Below are positions 12,551-25,800 of a DNA stretch of 64,000 nucleotides, in pieces (within the stretch, counting starts at the first letter, position 1; the number at the start of each line of letters is the position of its first letter). The notes beneath the pieces were generated by a model, which saw only the letters and a program-made list of their open reading frames with translations, made no database searches and was not told where the DNA came from. The position numbers and the translations under genes are program-made. The stretch comes from Diospyros lotus (Eukaryota > Streptophyta > Magnoliopsida > Ericales > Ebenaceae). The stretch is from NCBI RefSeq assembly GCF_014633365.1, contig NC_068338.1, forward strand, positions 53,021,716 through 53,085,715, in the 5' to 3' direction.

Positions 12551-13600
12551 ATTTTTTTTATCTCTACATATTTTATTTTTTGATTCCCTAAGTCAAGGTA
12601 GTGGCATCACTTAGTTGTTTTTTTCATTGAAGTATGACCTGTCAATGGACCTAATACTTTGTTTATGTACATGATTTTATTTTTGACTTCAAACTTCTTA
12701 TTTTTGTTTCTTACAACTTAAAAAAAATAATTATTTATAAGTCATTGCACGTTTTTAGTACACCAAAATAATAGTATTTACGAGTTTTCCTTGATACGAT
12801 TTAGGATGTCGGATTTCAACATCGCCAAGCTCAGATTAAACAACCCATCCGCCTTCTGATGTCTTATAGAAATTATATTTTTTATAAAATAAGAAATTAA
12901 TATCTTTAAATTCTCAAATAATTTGAATTTGAATTTGAATTTGAACGCCAGTCCAGCCAACTTCCCGAGACTTAGAAGTTTCTGTTTGGCAACTGAGAAA
13001 ATTCCAACTTTCCCAGCTGACTTGTCTGCCTTGTAAAATTTAAAGTCAGAAATATTTATTTATCTGAAAAAGAAAAGTCAACTACGTATATAATACGAAA
13101 TAAAAATAAAAAATATATAATTTTAAAAAAAAAGAAACTGAAACGTAAGAAGTGTGTAAATAAAACAAATATAGGAGTCATTTTATAAATATAATTTTTA
13201 ATATATAAAATTATAAAAATAGTTATTTGGTCTAAAAATAAACATAAATTTTATAATACATTCAAATAAATTTAAAAAAAAATTAAAAATTTTGAGTTAG
13301 AGAGAGAAACAAATTTGTTTCTAATTAGATAAAATTTGTTTTGTGGACGAAAACACATTTCTAAATTAGAAATGTATTTTCAATATATTTATAATATCAC
13401 AAATGGCCCGAAAACGTTTTCGGAGTTGTAGAAAAGGTTTGAAAATATTTATTTTGTATCTTTTTATATTTAAAAAATAAAAATATTTCAAAAATGTCAA
13501 AAAGATACTTTTAAAATATTTTTGTGCATCATAGATCACTGTTTTTTTACTAAATTTCTATAACAATATTATTATATTATTCATCTTTAAATTTAAAACA

Positions 13601-16050
13601 ACTCCGTGGCGGACGCTAAGGTTAACCCAAAACACCCAAAAAAAAGGGGGGGGGGAAAAATCACTTGCAACAGTGACTCAAACACGAACCATTTTGTCAA
13701 CCACTTTAAACATGTATGGTGCTTGAAGCGGTGCCAGTGCCACCACGAACACGAAGGGACAATAATTCCCTTAAAAGGGAGTCATTTTGGGCCGTACACG
13801 TGTGCCTAAAAGAGTTTGAACAGTCATTCAAATAAGTGAAAGCACAAATGATCATAACAACTAGTAGTTAATTATTTGATGGTTCATCTTGCTTGGCACA
13901 CGAAAGGTCCATCTTCCCCAATTTATGAGGGCAGTGAGGGCAATGAAGCTGATGAATGGACGAGGCCTTTGTGCCAGAACAGAAGAAAGCTGCATCCCTG
14001 CCTGCCTGCCCGCCCGCCCGCTTGATAATGGAGTTTCGAGTTAATGTTGTCTTTGTTTCGGTTGTTGGCTGGCCTGGGAAAAAGCTATTTCACATTCAAT
14101 TGTCAATTATCATTTACCAGTTTGGACCCAATTCAGGATTGACCAATCTGTTAAAAAAAAGAAAAACCCAAATATTACATACAGTTTACATATAGATTTT
14201 TTTTAGGTCAAATTTACATTTTTATCTTTATACTTTCATTTTTTTTTGTGTCGTCATTTTATTTTTTTATTATTTTGATTACATTTTTAAACTTATGTTT
14301 TCATATCAATTTAACCTTTTTATTTTGATATTTTTTGTGTGATAATTTAAAATTTTCATTATTTCAATTACATATTTAAATTTGTATTTTTCGAGTCAAT
14401 TTAACTCATATACTATATATTATTTGTACATTAGTTAATAATGACGATAAGACATCATTCTTTTTTTGCAAAAATATAAAAATAATCTTTATTGGTACTC
14501 CTTAAAGACTATATGCGATAAAAAATATCTCGAACTTGGGATTAAGATAGATAAACACTACGAATTCTAAACTCAAGACTATGCTCCTATAAAATAACTT
14601 ACCTAAGAAATTGAATTTGGCCAAAACTTGGACATAGGCCAAAATCACTTCTCAACGAAATCAACTCATAAGTTTTAATCCAACTCTTTATGTGTCATGA
14701 TCACAATTTGTTATTAGCCCTCCTCTAATTATTCGCTTGATAAAATTATAATCCTTTACCAACAGATTTCAAGGGTAAGATATTTTATTAATTACATTAT
14801 TATTATTGTATTATTATTGTGTCACTCTTTATTGAGTATTATGATTGATTTGATAGTCAAATGACATAAAAGACAATCTCTCTCCTTTTTTTTTTTGTTT
14901 TTTTATAAACCAAACAAGTCTCCAACAAAGTCAAAGCTAAATAAAGTTGGAAATAACTCATGGTCACGTAAAGCTAGCCCAAAAATATCACATCTAGATA
15001 TCAAACATTTAAAGCCCAAATAACCTTATGAATTGCAAAATTCATAATTCAAATTGGTGGAAAAAGAAACCAAAAAAACAAAAATCAAGGTGGGGATTGG
15101 AATCTGCACAGGATCTACTACGGTAATCGTGGGTATTTACACAAACAAAATACGTGGGCCCACAAAACGAAGCTTGATCCAATGTTTTCTTTTATTGGGC
15201 GTGAGCCCCACTTCACTTATTATTAGTTTATTAAAATAATCAACAAGAAAGAATTGGAGCCGCGTGGAGGAGGGGACAACGAGAAACAAGGAAGCAGATG
15301 GGTTGACAGTTCTTTTGATTATTGTTTCAAAATTAATTAAATAACAATTACCTAATTAGGTAATAAATTTAGCCACCAAATGATAGCCCTAAATGATAAA
15401 GGTCGGTTGACGTCATTAATTTAAAATATCTATGATATAATAGTATTTTATTTAAAATTTTACACCATAATATAAATAAATTATTGGAATTGATGTATGA
15501 TAACAAATTTATAATTGTGGAGGAATGACCGTCTTGACTTTTTAGTCTCTAAAAAACTTGCAAAATAGAAGATAATTAAGAACACGAGACGTCTTTCACG
15601 TAAATTCTCTTATATTTAATATAATTTTAGTAAAAAATAAAAAATATTTAAATAATTTATATTGAAACTATTGCGTAACATGACTGAAAGTATGATTATC
15701 AAATTATAAAAGTTAAGATTAACAAAGAGTAATCTCGTTTTTTAAATTTATTTATTTTTAATTTTTTAATAAAAATTTAAAAAATGAGTTGACGCACATT
15801 TCAAATAGTTTTCTAAAATTATATACTTAGAATAAGGGTCTCGGAAGGGCACCCGAAAGAAACCTCCAAGAAAGTCTCCCAGAGACTACTCTCTTAGGAC
15901 GATGTCAAGTTTTTGAAATTTCTTTTTTTTTTTTATCAATTAAAGAAAATAATTTACAGAGAGTCTGGGTGAAGAAAAAAATATTGTTTTTTGAATTTTG
16001 TGTATGTAAAAATACATTTACTGCAGAGCCACCCGCGGGTCTGTATCAAT
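13601..16050. other. Intergenic stretch upstream of the kinase gene
   Basis: It holds a G-rich run (13645-13656), a CCTG/CCCG microsatellite (13998-14021), and half of a foldback MITE starting GGTCAAATTTACATTTTT at 14206. Simple AT-rich sequence follows. I find no supported gene. Short open frames here lack any family signature. Confidence 0.55.
14206..14420. mobile_element. Half copy of the long-TIR foldback MITE family
   Basis: It begins GGTCAAATTTACATTTTTATC and follows the same order of T-rich blocks (TGTGTCGTCA, TTATTTTGATTACA, TTTTCATATCAATTTAA) as the left arms of the copies at 29266, 30130 and 31124. The matching right arm is missing, so this is a truncated copy. Confidence 0.5.
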
Positions 16051-16053
16051 TTG

Positions 16054-16063
16054 CTTTATATAT
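16054..16063 (+). promoter_or_regulatory. Candidate TATA box of the CDPK-related kinase gene
   Basis: CTTTATATATTATA lies about 140 bases upstream of the ATG at 16202, a reasonable distance for a core promoter plus a short leader. Confidence 0.4.
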
Positions 16064-16201
16064 TATAACAACATTTCTGTCTATTATATAAAACGTTCTC
16101 TGGCCGGCGAGGTTGTAGGATTTTCTCGAAGAAAGTCATCTGTATCTACCTTCCGATGTGTGGACTTTGACCGATCTTGATCGGAACAGTCGTCGCCGTC
16201 G

Positions 16202-19200
16202 ATGGGGCATTGCTGCAGCAAGAATGTTTCAGTGTCAGTCGACGACACCGCCGCCGTCACCGCCGGTGGCTCCACCGCACCCGACAACCGAGCCAACTTG
16301 CCGCTCCGGCCCGCGCTACCTGTTGCCAACGGCACCGCCGAAACCCCGTCCAGCAAGAGCACTCCAGCTCATTCTTCTCAGCCAGCCCATGGCAAAGTCC
16401 GTACCCCGCCGGGATTGCTCCGTCGCCTGCGAGGACTCCGAGGAAGATTTTCAAGTGGCCTTTCCCTCCACCGTCGCCGGCGAAGCCGATCATGTCGGCG
16501 ATTTTGAAGCGGCAGGGGCCGCAGAAGCCGAAAGAGGGGCCGATACCGGAAGAACACGCCGGAGAAGCGGACATCCAGCTCGATAAGAACTTCGGCTATC
16601 CGAAGAACTTAACGGCGAAGTATGAATTGGGGAAGGAGGTTGGTCGAGGGCATTTCGGTCATACATGTTGGGCCAAGGGTAAGAAGGGAGAACTGAAGAA
16701 TCGACCTGTGGCCGTGAAGATAATCTCCAAAGCTAAGGTTTGTGGTCTTTCTTCTAATTCACTATTTTGCTGGAATCATTTGGTCTATAGAGCCATATAC
16801 TTCAATTTGAATTGATTTTTTGAGGTTAGCGTATGCTCGATTTAGCTTCAACATCCAAGTTGTAGATTGGAAATCCTGCTAAATATGGTGATATGTAGGG
16901 ATCACTTTGATATTTAAAAACAGGTCCCTTTTCTTATGGTTGACTTCTATTATTGGGTTACACAAAGAGTCTTGTACTGTGAGCTGTTACGATGCTCTGG
17001 TTTCTCTACGGCATGGTGGGAAATGGAGCCTCTCCAAAATTCTTGTTCTTTTGAGATTAATATGGTCAAAAAGCATGTTAATTAGGGGCGACCTGGTTGC
17101 ATATTTCAATGATGATGTGGTGGTCAATTACACTTGAGTTCCTTGAATGTTATTAAGTGACAACCCCAAAGAAAACTTGAAGGTAATTGTGTTATTTACA
17201 GAGCAGCTTCTGGGATCCCGTCCCTGTGTATTATGTACCGATGGGATCGAAAGGTGCCCTTTCATGAGTTTGGATCTTCCAGCGAGATCCTTTCCCTGCT
17301 TAATGAACCAGATAATTCAGGAAAAAAAAAAAAAAGGGAAGCCCGTGATGTCCTAATTCATAATTGAGTAAAATTGCTGCATTATTAAATTTTGTCGTAG
17401 AGCTTAAGCATGCATTTTTGTTGATAAAGATTCCCTGCAGGGCAATTACAGTGGATTATCTGGGCTGCAAATGACAATCACTGTCAGCCGTTTCAACTCT
17501 TTGTTCATTCTTTTTTCAATCAAGAATCAACATACTCAAGGAAGCATGCTATGCTATTTGTAATGAAGCTTCATCTTTTTTTTTCAGATAATGGTGATGA
17601 AGCTTCTTAAATCTTTTGTTTTGTCTCGTCAATAATCTTCTGTTGTAACTCGTTTCTCTCTCTTTTATACAAGGTTCAAGTGCCTCCTTGCAGGTTCCTT
17701 AATGCATTTCGTTTAGATAAATAAATATTTTAATCAAAATGATTATGAGGCTTTGTTACTTAGACCATCATTCCATTTGTCTACTTCTTGTAACTAGTTG
17801 CATGAGTTTACAATATTAAAAGATAACATTAACCGGAAAATGCTCTTCTCCCAAGCAATTGATTGCAATTCATGTTAGCATCTTTTGCAAAAGCCTTTCC
17901 ATGTAGTGCGCTCATATTTCCTTAACTATCTTTATTTTCGATGAACATGGAGATCTTGGCAAAGTTCAAACTTATGAATTAATGAAAGTAGTGTGATTGT
18001 GATCTCAAATGCGTTTCGTATATTTCAAGGAGTATTAGTCATATATGGCATCAAATACTTGCTATGAAGATCAGTAGAGCAAAAGAGCATTGATCAAACT
18101 GGAAGTGTACTCAGCATTATTTCATCATGAAATTCCATTTTAGAGCTTGACTTTTGCATTACCAATTAACATGTGCCACGTTGGACATTGATTCATATTA
18201 TTGAAATGTGGTTAGTCGACACAATATCCTCTAAACAAAATTCTTAATTGATACTGGATGCAAATGCTGTGATTTAATGCTTTCTCTACATATACGTGTA
18301 GAATTTCCTCCTCTTATTTACTAATTTCCGCCTTTGCAACAATATCTTCGATGCTATGTAGTTGAGGTAAAAGTTTTAATACTTTCCACTACTAGATGAA
18401 ACCTATCAACTATTTTACCATGTTGAACTCTCTGCCTGGTCTTTTTTTTCCCCCTATCCTTTAGCCTCTGCAACAATATCTTCTTTGAAGTTCAAGGGCA
18501 CTAATTTCAACAATATCTTTGATGCTGTGTGTTCTTTAACAGATGACAACAGCAATATCAATTGAGGATGTTCGTAGGGAAGTGAAGATATTAAAAGCAT
18601 TGTCTGGACATGAGAATCTGGTCAAATTTTATGATGCCTTTGAAGATGCCCATAATGTCTACATTGTAATGGAGTATGTTTTCTCTTGTAATATGTACCC
18701 AAAAAGGTTCAATTTGTTGGGACTTAGACACTTGTTTTCCACTGAATTGCATGTGCATGTACATATAAATGCCTTAGAAATCAATTCACTTCCAATAATA
18801 TCAATTTCTTCCCAGATCTGGATTGTAAAAGGCCAATCTTTGAAGTCTGTACTAAGACATTCATGGTTTTGTCTTAGCAGATTGTGCGAAGGTGGAGAAC
18901 TACTTGACAGAATTTTATCCAGGTAGAAATTGAAATACTTGAAATACAAATTTGTACCATGTGGCGTTGTGCAGTTTTGCTATCTGAATATGTGGACTCC
19001 ACAGAATAAACCTCACCGTTTTTGTTTCAGAGGTGGGAGATATATAGAACAGGATGCTAAAGCTATTGTTGTGCAGATATTAAGTGTTGTTGCGTTTTGT
19101 CATCTTCAAGGTGTTGTGCACCGTGACCTAAAACCAGAGGTATGATCATCGTTTTTCCCATTATTTTACTTCATTCATTTAGTTTGAACTATTTTATTTT

Positions 19201-22200
19201 GGAAATAAAAATTGTCTGTAAGATCATAAATTTGCCTGTTGTAGGTTGATATCTATTTCTATCGTAAGATCATAAATTTGCTTGCTGATGTCATTTTTTT
19301 TATGGACATTGTTTACCAACACTTAACATGGTGTGATTTCTTGGCAGAATTTTCTTTTTTCTAATGGAGATGAGAATGCCCCGATGAAGGTTATAGATTT
19401 TGGTCTCTCTGATTTTATTAGGCCCGGTAATGTCTGACAACCCTTTTATTTTTCGTCTTATTTTTTCAGTAGGTCATATCTTCTCTGCTCAACTGGTAGT
19501 TGGTAACAGTATTGTTGTGATTGTAGACCTCCTAAATCTCCACATTGGTATGATATTGTCCACTTTGGGCCTAAGCCCTCATGGATTTGCTTTTGGATAT
19601 TACCCAAAAGGCCTCATACCAATGGAGATATTGTCCACACTTTATATGCCCATGATCTTCCCCTTATCTAGCCGATGTGGGACTTAGTTTGCACACCCAA
19701 CAATCCTCCCCTCAAACAAAGGACCACATCATTGTGATATTTTTCTGAGCCTCTCCTTCAACGATTATCCATCTTGTCTGCTCCATCGAGATCAATTACT
19801 CATCTTCACCGTGGGCAGCCAACACGTTTATGAAGTTCTAGAGTACTCCCTGTCTCAAGAGCCTGCTCCAAATAGAGCCCAACTATGGATCCAATCGTGA
19901 GATTAACTGGGCCCACCACCTTTGTCTGGCATTTTTGAGAATTTCTTCCACACATTCTCCTGGCTAAGTCTGGGCCTGGGCTCTGATACCACTTGTTGTG
20001 ATTGTAGACCTCCTAAATCTCCACATTGGTATGATATTGTCCACTTTGGGCCTAAGCCCTCATGGATTTGCTTTTGGATATTACCCAAAAGGCCTCATAC
20101 CAATGGAGATATTGTCCACACTTTATATGCCCATGATCTTCCCCTTATCTAGCCGATGTGGGACTTAGTTTGCACACCCAACAAGTATATTTTGTCATAA
20201 TTCATTTTACATATTTGTGGCCTATGTGATGTTTTTGTCTGTTTCAGTCTGTTGTCAATGTGATTCACAGAAACGATTTTATGCTTCAATATCATCAAAC
20301 CTTTTGTTTTCCAAAATAGAAAGCCCTTTATACCAGATTAAGTGTTCTCTTTTAGTGATCTTACTATGGTTAGAAAGTTCTATCAATGTTGCCGTATTTA
20401 TTATGAGTAATTTAGAAGACATCGTGGCCTGTCATATGCTTCTGATGCTTTCCTTATCTTCAGCTACATTAGTTTAAGATGTTTCATCATTTTCTTCTTA
20501 TCCATATTTGTCTTGCTCCTATGCTTGAATTTGAATAAAGAACCATTGCACTTGGCACAGATCAACGTCTCAACGATATTGTTGGCAGTGCGTACTATGT
20601 CGCACCTGAAGTACTCCATAGATCATATAGTCTCGAAGCTGATATCTGGAGTATTGGGGTAATAACATATATATTGTTATGTGGAAGCAGACCTTTCTGG
20701 GCACGAACTGAATCAGGAATTTTTCGTTCTGTGCTAAGAGCTGATCCGAATTTTGTTGATTCACCTTGGCCTGGGATATCAGCAGAAGCCAAAGATTTTG
20801 TCAGAAGGCTTCTGAACAAGGATCACAGGAAGAGAATGAGTGCTGCCCAAGCACTGAGTAAGTCCTTATTGAATTTCTCATTTCTGTTTTGAATGGCATG
20901 GGAAATGGAGAGGCAGATCCTTGGCATTTGTTACTATGCATTCATTCTTTTGCTGATAGTAGCATCTGGATATCTCTTATACTCAGTTGAAAGTAATGGA
21001 CATCTCTATGAATGCAGCTCACCCATGGTTGCGAAATGAAAATTGTGCTGTGCCTTTAGATATTCTGATCTACAAATTGATCAAGTCATATGTATGTTCC
21101 TCACCTCTAAAGCGTGCAGCCCTTAAGGTAATTACCTGTCATGCAAGTGAGTGATGCTTCTTAGTGAAATACGCTGATAATTATTGATTCACAGGCTCAT
21201 GCCTGTATATGGTTTTGACAAGCGATTTAAGTGCTGGCTTGCTCTGTGTTTTGACTAAGGCTGCCATTTCATAGATAATTGGCAGATAATGCTTCTTGTT
21301 GAAGTCTTAAAATTTCTGTGCTCATTTTTTTTTTCTTAAATTTTCCAGGCTCTCTCAAAAGCCTTAACGGAGGATGAACTTATTTACCTGAGGGCTCAGT
21401 TTAGGCTCTTGGAACCAAAGGATGGTCGTATCTCACTCAATAATTTTAAAATGGTTTGTTCTGTTTTTTTTGTTTGAATTAAGATTGCGTTGAATCAAGA
21501 ATTTATAGAAGCCAGTTACACAGTGTGATACCTTTATGTAATAGAAGTACCTCCTGTGTTTTCTTGGTATTTGATTTCCTTATTTCCATTAGCATTTAAC
21601 TGTTTGAAAAAATTGTGCAGGCTCTCACGAAAAATACAACGGATGCCATGAAAGAGGCTAGGGTTCCCGATATTTTGAATGTGGTGAGATGACTCTTCAT
21701 AGTTTCATTGACAAATTTAATATTTAGTTGATATGGACATCCCAATAAAAGTATTTTTTTTTTCTGTGGTTTTTTTTTTTTTTGGGGGGGGGCTTTCTAT
21801 GTGCCTAATACTTTACTTTTATCATTGAAATTTCCAAATGGTTTGGGTTGAGCAACTCAATTGCTTTTTAAGGTAGTTTTGTGTCTGAAGCATTATGCCT
21901 AATAATTGTGATGGTAATGTTGGTGAGGCACAAAGAACCATTAGGCAGCCCATTGAACTTCTCATATTCTGCACTCTATAGTCACCTGTATTTATGTGTT
22001 TCCACCTGGCTCCTATATGCTTAAAATGCTTGTAATTTCAATTGAAGATGGAGCCACTCTCGTACAAGAAAATGGATTTTGAAGAGTTTTGTGCCGCGGC
22101 GATTAGCCCATATCAACTTGAGGCTGTCGAAGGATGGGAGAGTATCGCAAGCACTGCATTTGAGTTCTTTGAACAAGAAGGAAATCGAGTAATTTCAGTT

Positions 22201-22435
22201 GAGGAATTGGCTCGGGTATGTGTTCAACTCACGTAAGATTGTTTGCTTGCTTGCTTCTTGTTCGTTTTTGAGATAATGAACTTCAATATTTTTGCAGGAA
22301 ATGAATTTGGGCCCAGTTGCTCATTCTTTACTCAGGGATTGGATTCGAAGTTCTGATGGAAAACTCAGTTTCCTAGGGTATACCAAGTTATTGCACGGTG
22401 TGACAGTCCGAAACACCAATGCTAGACATCAATAG
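16202..22435 (+). CDS. CDPK-related protein kinase (CRK), with an apparent frame break near the N-terminus
   Basis: Ser/Thr kinase of the plant CRK family, which has a kinase domain and degenerate EF-hands and is usually anchored at membranes by N-myristoylation. Exons: 16202-16737, 18543-18673, 18881-18922, 19031-19139, 19348-19426, 20561-20857, 21018-21127, 21349-21453, 21621-21683, 22048-22215 and 22298-22435, all with GT/AG and consistent phase. Visible motifs: glycine loop [28 protein letters not shown] split across exons 4/5, [24 protein letters not shown]-type [17 protein letters not shown], and the C-terminal [15 protein letters not shown]. The only suitable ATG (MGHCCSK, myristoylation-like) is in frame 2, while everything from about 16375 is in frame 1. 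One missing base would give about 592 residues, normal for CRKs. It is either a real frameshift or a sequence error. Confidence 0.9.
16738..18542 (+). other. First intron of the kinase gene (1.8 kb)
   Basis: It runs from GTTTGTGG to TTAACAG and separates the N-terminal exon from the exon beginning [14 protein letters not shown]. It holds a short imperfect repeat (CAACAATATCTT, at about 18338, 18470 and 18508). No coding sequence inside it is supported. Confidence 0.8.
19513..19702 (-). repeat. TRIM LTR, downstream copy in element orientation
   Basis: 190-bp terminal repeat. On the minus strand it reads TGTTGGGTGTGCAAACTAAG at the start and contains AAGTCCCACATCGG, a phrase I recall from plant TRIM terminal repeats. 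Confidence 0.93.
19994..20183 (-). repeat. TRIM LTR, upstream copy in element orientation
   Basis: 190-bp repeat that appears identical to 19513-19702. The primer binding site follows it on the minus strand. Confidence 0.93.
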
Positions 22436-22830
22436 ATTTACTCTTTGTACCAACACAGAATTTTCAGTAGAATTTATTTCCCTGTAAGTGTTCTCATTCC
22501 CTTTTTCTCAAAGGTTTTCTGAAGAACCGTGGTGTAGAAATGAGAGTAGACCGGCTTGAGATTGTCGGGCCAATTTTTTTACCATTCCGTTTCATCCCTC
22601 TTTCCCTACCCTTGTTTGCTGCTAAAGTTAACTACTTATCGGTTGTACCCGATTGTTCTATTGTTCCAATGGGATCATTCCCTCTGTTAATGTAAAATTC
22701 CCAACATATTGCGAGCATACTCTATAAATATTGTATTGTAGATTGCCCTATAAATGATCCTCCCTCCTCTTCATTTTGGATGCCGTTTCTGGGGACTTTA
22801 TGTTGTTGTTATTGTTAATAATTGAAAAGG
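22436..22830 (+). other. 3' untranslated region and downstream flank of the kinase gene
   Basis: It follows the TAG at 22433-22435. T-rich transcript-like sequence continues to about 22800. No poly(A) site can be fixed from sequence alone. Confidence 0.4.
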
Positions 22831-25800
22831 ACTGCCATCCTTATTGTATGTTGAGAACCCATCCTCCTCCTCTTTCTTGTCCAAATTGAGACTGGTACAA
22901 ATTTATTTGGTTCAACTGGGCTACAAGTCAGATAAAAGAGGAATTTTCCTGTTTGGGACCATCCTCTGTAGATTTGTTGGACCCACCCTTGAATTGAACT
23001 GGTAAACAACATTGTTTTTGAACGTCGTTACAGATTGCAATTGTAATTGGGAAAGGATAAAGCTTACGACTTGAAGACCCAGTTTGATAAGATATATTTT
23101 TAATTTGCGACTCTTGCAAATGAAATTTACAAGCATTCCGCAGGTGTGGCTGAACACCATTCTAAGTCAAAGTCGTAGACAGTGATGACTGGTCGTCCCT
23201 ATTATATTTTCTTATAAATTTATTTTCATGGTTTTTTTTTTTTTTTTATAAGAGTAAATTATTGTACTTCACTTGTCTCACTAGTCATACCATATTATGT
23301 GCTCTATTTATCAAAATATGACACATGGCTTGCTCATTCTTTGGGTACAATTTATTACCTGACAACCAATCGTGTTACGCCCGTGGAGGTTGCTTGTTCG
23401 TTCTTTTGTTACTTGGAGAAACGGTTTATACTCGAGATATCATGTTCTGAAACCTAAAAATTTTAAGAAATTTGACCAATATAAATGATAAGGCTTCAAT
23501 AGGTAAATGGATTTGAGATTTAGTTTTAGAGAGTATCAACGTTCAATTTAATTCTTTTTTCAAATATTGATTTGATAGACAAAAATTATATCGCGAGAAA
23601 AATTCTCGTCCTTACGAGAGTTTGAGTTTAGTTGTTGAAAAGAATCCGGAGGGGGGGGCAGGTAGTTCAAGTAATTAAGTATTAGTTTAACTACTACTAC
23701 TACTACTACTGTATCGATAAAAGTGTTGTTTCTGTTGGAGTTTGAGGGTACTTGAAAATTGTTAATGGTGGGTGGGGTAGTTCAAAGGTAGGTGTCCAAT
23801 ACAAAGAGAAATTTATGCCCAAGTATATTATATCCAGGATGTCAATTCTCACCTTTATATAACCTCAAATATAAATCTTCAAATATATATATATATATAA
23901 ATAATTGGGGATTTATATTGGCTACTCATCAACATTTATTTTTGCGTCATTTATTTTTTAATTAAAATATAAATTTTATTTTGTATTCATTTGTAAATGA
24001 ATAGGATATCTATAAATAAATATTTAATATTTTAAAATTATTATAGTGATATTTTATTCTTTTTGTTATGATTTTTTTTAATTTAAGTTTTTTTTTATAC
24101 GTAAAATTTTTGTATTTAATTATGTGTTTGGTGGTTTGTTTTAGAATTATTACATTAATATTAGCCTAGAATTAGATTTTTTTGGTCTTTTAGTTAACTT
24201 TTGTCAATGACTTAATAAAATATAAATATATATATGTAGGTATGTAGGTGAAAATCTAAATAAAATTGATAATGGGCATGCAGGAAGGTCCCAATGTAGC
24301 ATCAGGCCGCGATAAGAATTAAGAACATAATAATGACGTCGGGTATTGCTTCGACCATATGTTTAATATGATATAATAAACTATATATATATATATATAT
24401 ATTAAATCTTCTCTCTGTGGGTGTGGGTACGCAGCCTTTCTTTCTCTCTTTTATCTCCTCCTGCTGTTTTAACGTGACATGACATTAGATTATGAATTTT
24501 GAAATTAAGACAAAAATGTTTTGTTTTGGTGTTATCCAGCAATGCTACGTGTCAACTAACAAGAACTCATATGTTAGTTATGAAATATATTTAATAAAGA
24601 AATCAACAAGTATGCAATACAGACAGGACGACTGTAATTAAGGGGCTTATTAAATATATTCATGCATATTTTATCTACTAAGAAATTGTAAAGAATATTC
24701 CAAAGCTAATTGGTGCAAAGCTCACCAAACCAAACCTTGTGCCGTGGCTGTGCTTAATTACTCTGTTACGTTGACTAGCTCGTATAAATATATATGTATT
24801 ATCAAGTGAAAAGAGATATAAAATTAAGTATGTTTTATACTAAAAACTAAAAATGTCGTCGTCAAATTATTTAGAGTCTATAAGAAAGAAAAATATATAG
24901 TCAGAAGCATATCTTTTTTAAATTGAAAGTCTACTTATTTATAACAAAGCATAGACTAATTCTAAATCTCTTTGAATTAAGACTTTTATAGATGATGTTT
25001 ATCCCAATGAACAATTCTGCACTGCCCGTGAAAACTTATCAATGACCTTATCGAAGTCAATTTTGTGCGATATTTGAACTTTTAAAATATCACCATTTTG
25101 AGCAATTCGGCAACAAGCAGATTTTATCAAAAAAAATCGCCAAGGTTAACCCTATTTCGAGTAAAGCACAGCAGAAAGATTTCGAGCAGAGTATAATCTC
25201 TTTCTTCCTCCTTCCTCCTCATTGATAGCCTCGTCATCGACAGCCTTCTTCCTTCTCGTTGACAGTCACAACCCGCCACGACCAGTCTGAAATCTTCACC
25301 TGCCTTCAGTCTTTTGTTTGGTTAATCTTCTCTTGCTAGAGTTGAATGTGCTTGAATTTATTCCAACATTTTAAACGCTTATTAAGATTAAATTTTTTTA
25401 TGGATGATATCTATTCTTTTTATAAAATCTTTGAAGAGATTTTCGAATGTAAAATTTATGATTTGTGGGCTATGTGAGAACCACACCGAATAGGGAAAAA
25501 CTATACCTTTTAATTTAAAAAAATATTTTGAATTTTTAGGTTTTTTAACGAGACTTTGTTTATAACACAAATACAATTAAATAGCAAAGAGAAGCATTTG
25601 AAGGATTTCTCTTTATTCTTCGGAGATGCATAATTTACTAAAATAAGTTTTAGATCATTTTGTCAATGAGCATATATATATATATTTAAATAATACTATT
25701 ATATTACTATAAAATGAATTGACCATTTTTTTATTTTAAAAAAAGAAAGTCAACAATTTTATTTGGGAAGTTACGTATTTGATTGTCGGAAGTTGTACCC

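Larger units (their letters stand above)
9764..13600. other. AT-rich intergenic stretch with decayed repeats
   Basis: No convincing gene is seen. It contains a second foldback copy (10245-10583, ending GAAATGCTCACCC), a related right half near 12290-12493 (ending GAATGCTCATCCC), a (TA)n run at 12176-12190, a strong hairpin at 12494-12550 and a (TTTGAA)n patch at 12916-12945. A 22-bp stretch of the sequence ACCGATCTCGATCATTTTTC is tandemly repeated at about 11850-11900. Confidence 0.55.
19513..20183 (-). mobile_element. TRIM (terminal-repeat retrotransposon in miniature) in intron 5 of the kinase gene
   Basis: Two 190-bp direct repeats, 19513-19702 and 19994-20183, look identical by eye. They start TGTTGTGATTG and end CCCAACA on plus. 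Exact 5-bp target duplications AGTAT flank the element (19508-19512 and 20184-20188). On the minus strand the primer binding site TGGTATCAGAGC (plus 19980-19991) lies 2 nt from the upstream LTR and matches the 3' end of initiator tRNA-Met. A purine tract GAGGGGAGGA precedes the other LTR. The 291-bp interior has no coding capacity. Total 671 bp, antisense to the host gene. Confidence 0.95.

Noticed and set aside
16177..16815. Long frame-1 reading frame as the complete first exon of the kinase
   Set aside because: It begins at a TTG, has no upstream ATG, and its first ~60 residues ([10 protein letters not shown]...) look like a frame-shifted reading of the Ser/Pro-rich leader. The frame-2 MGHCCSK start fits the family.
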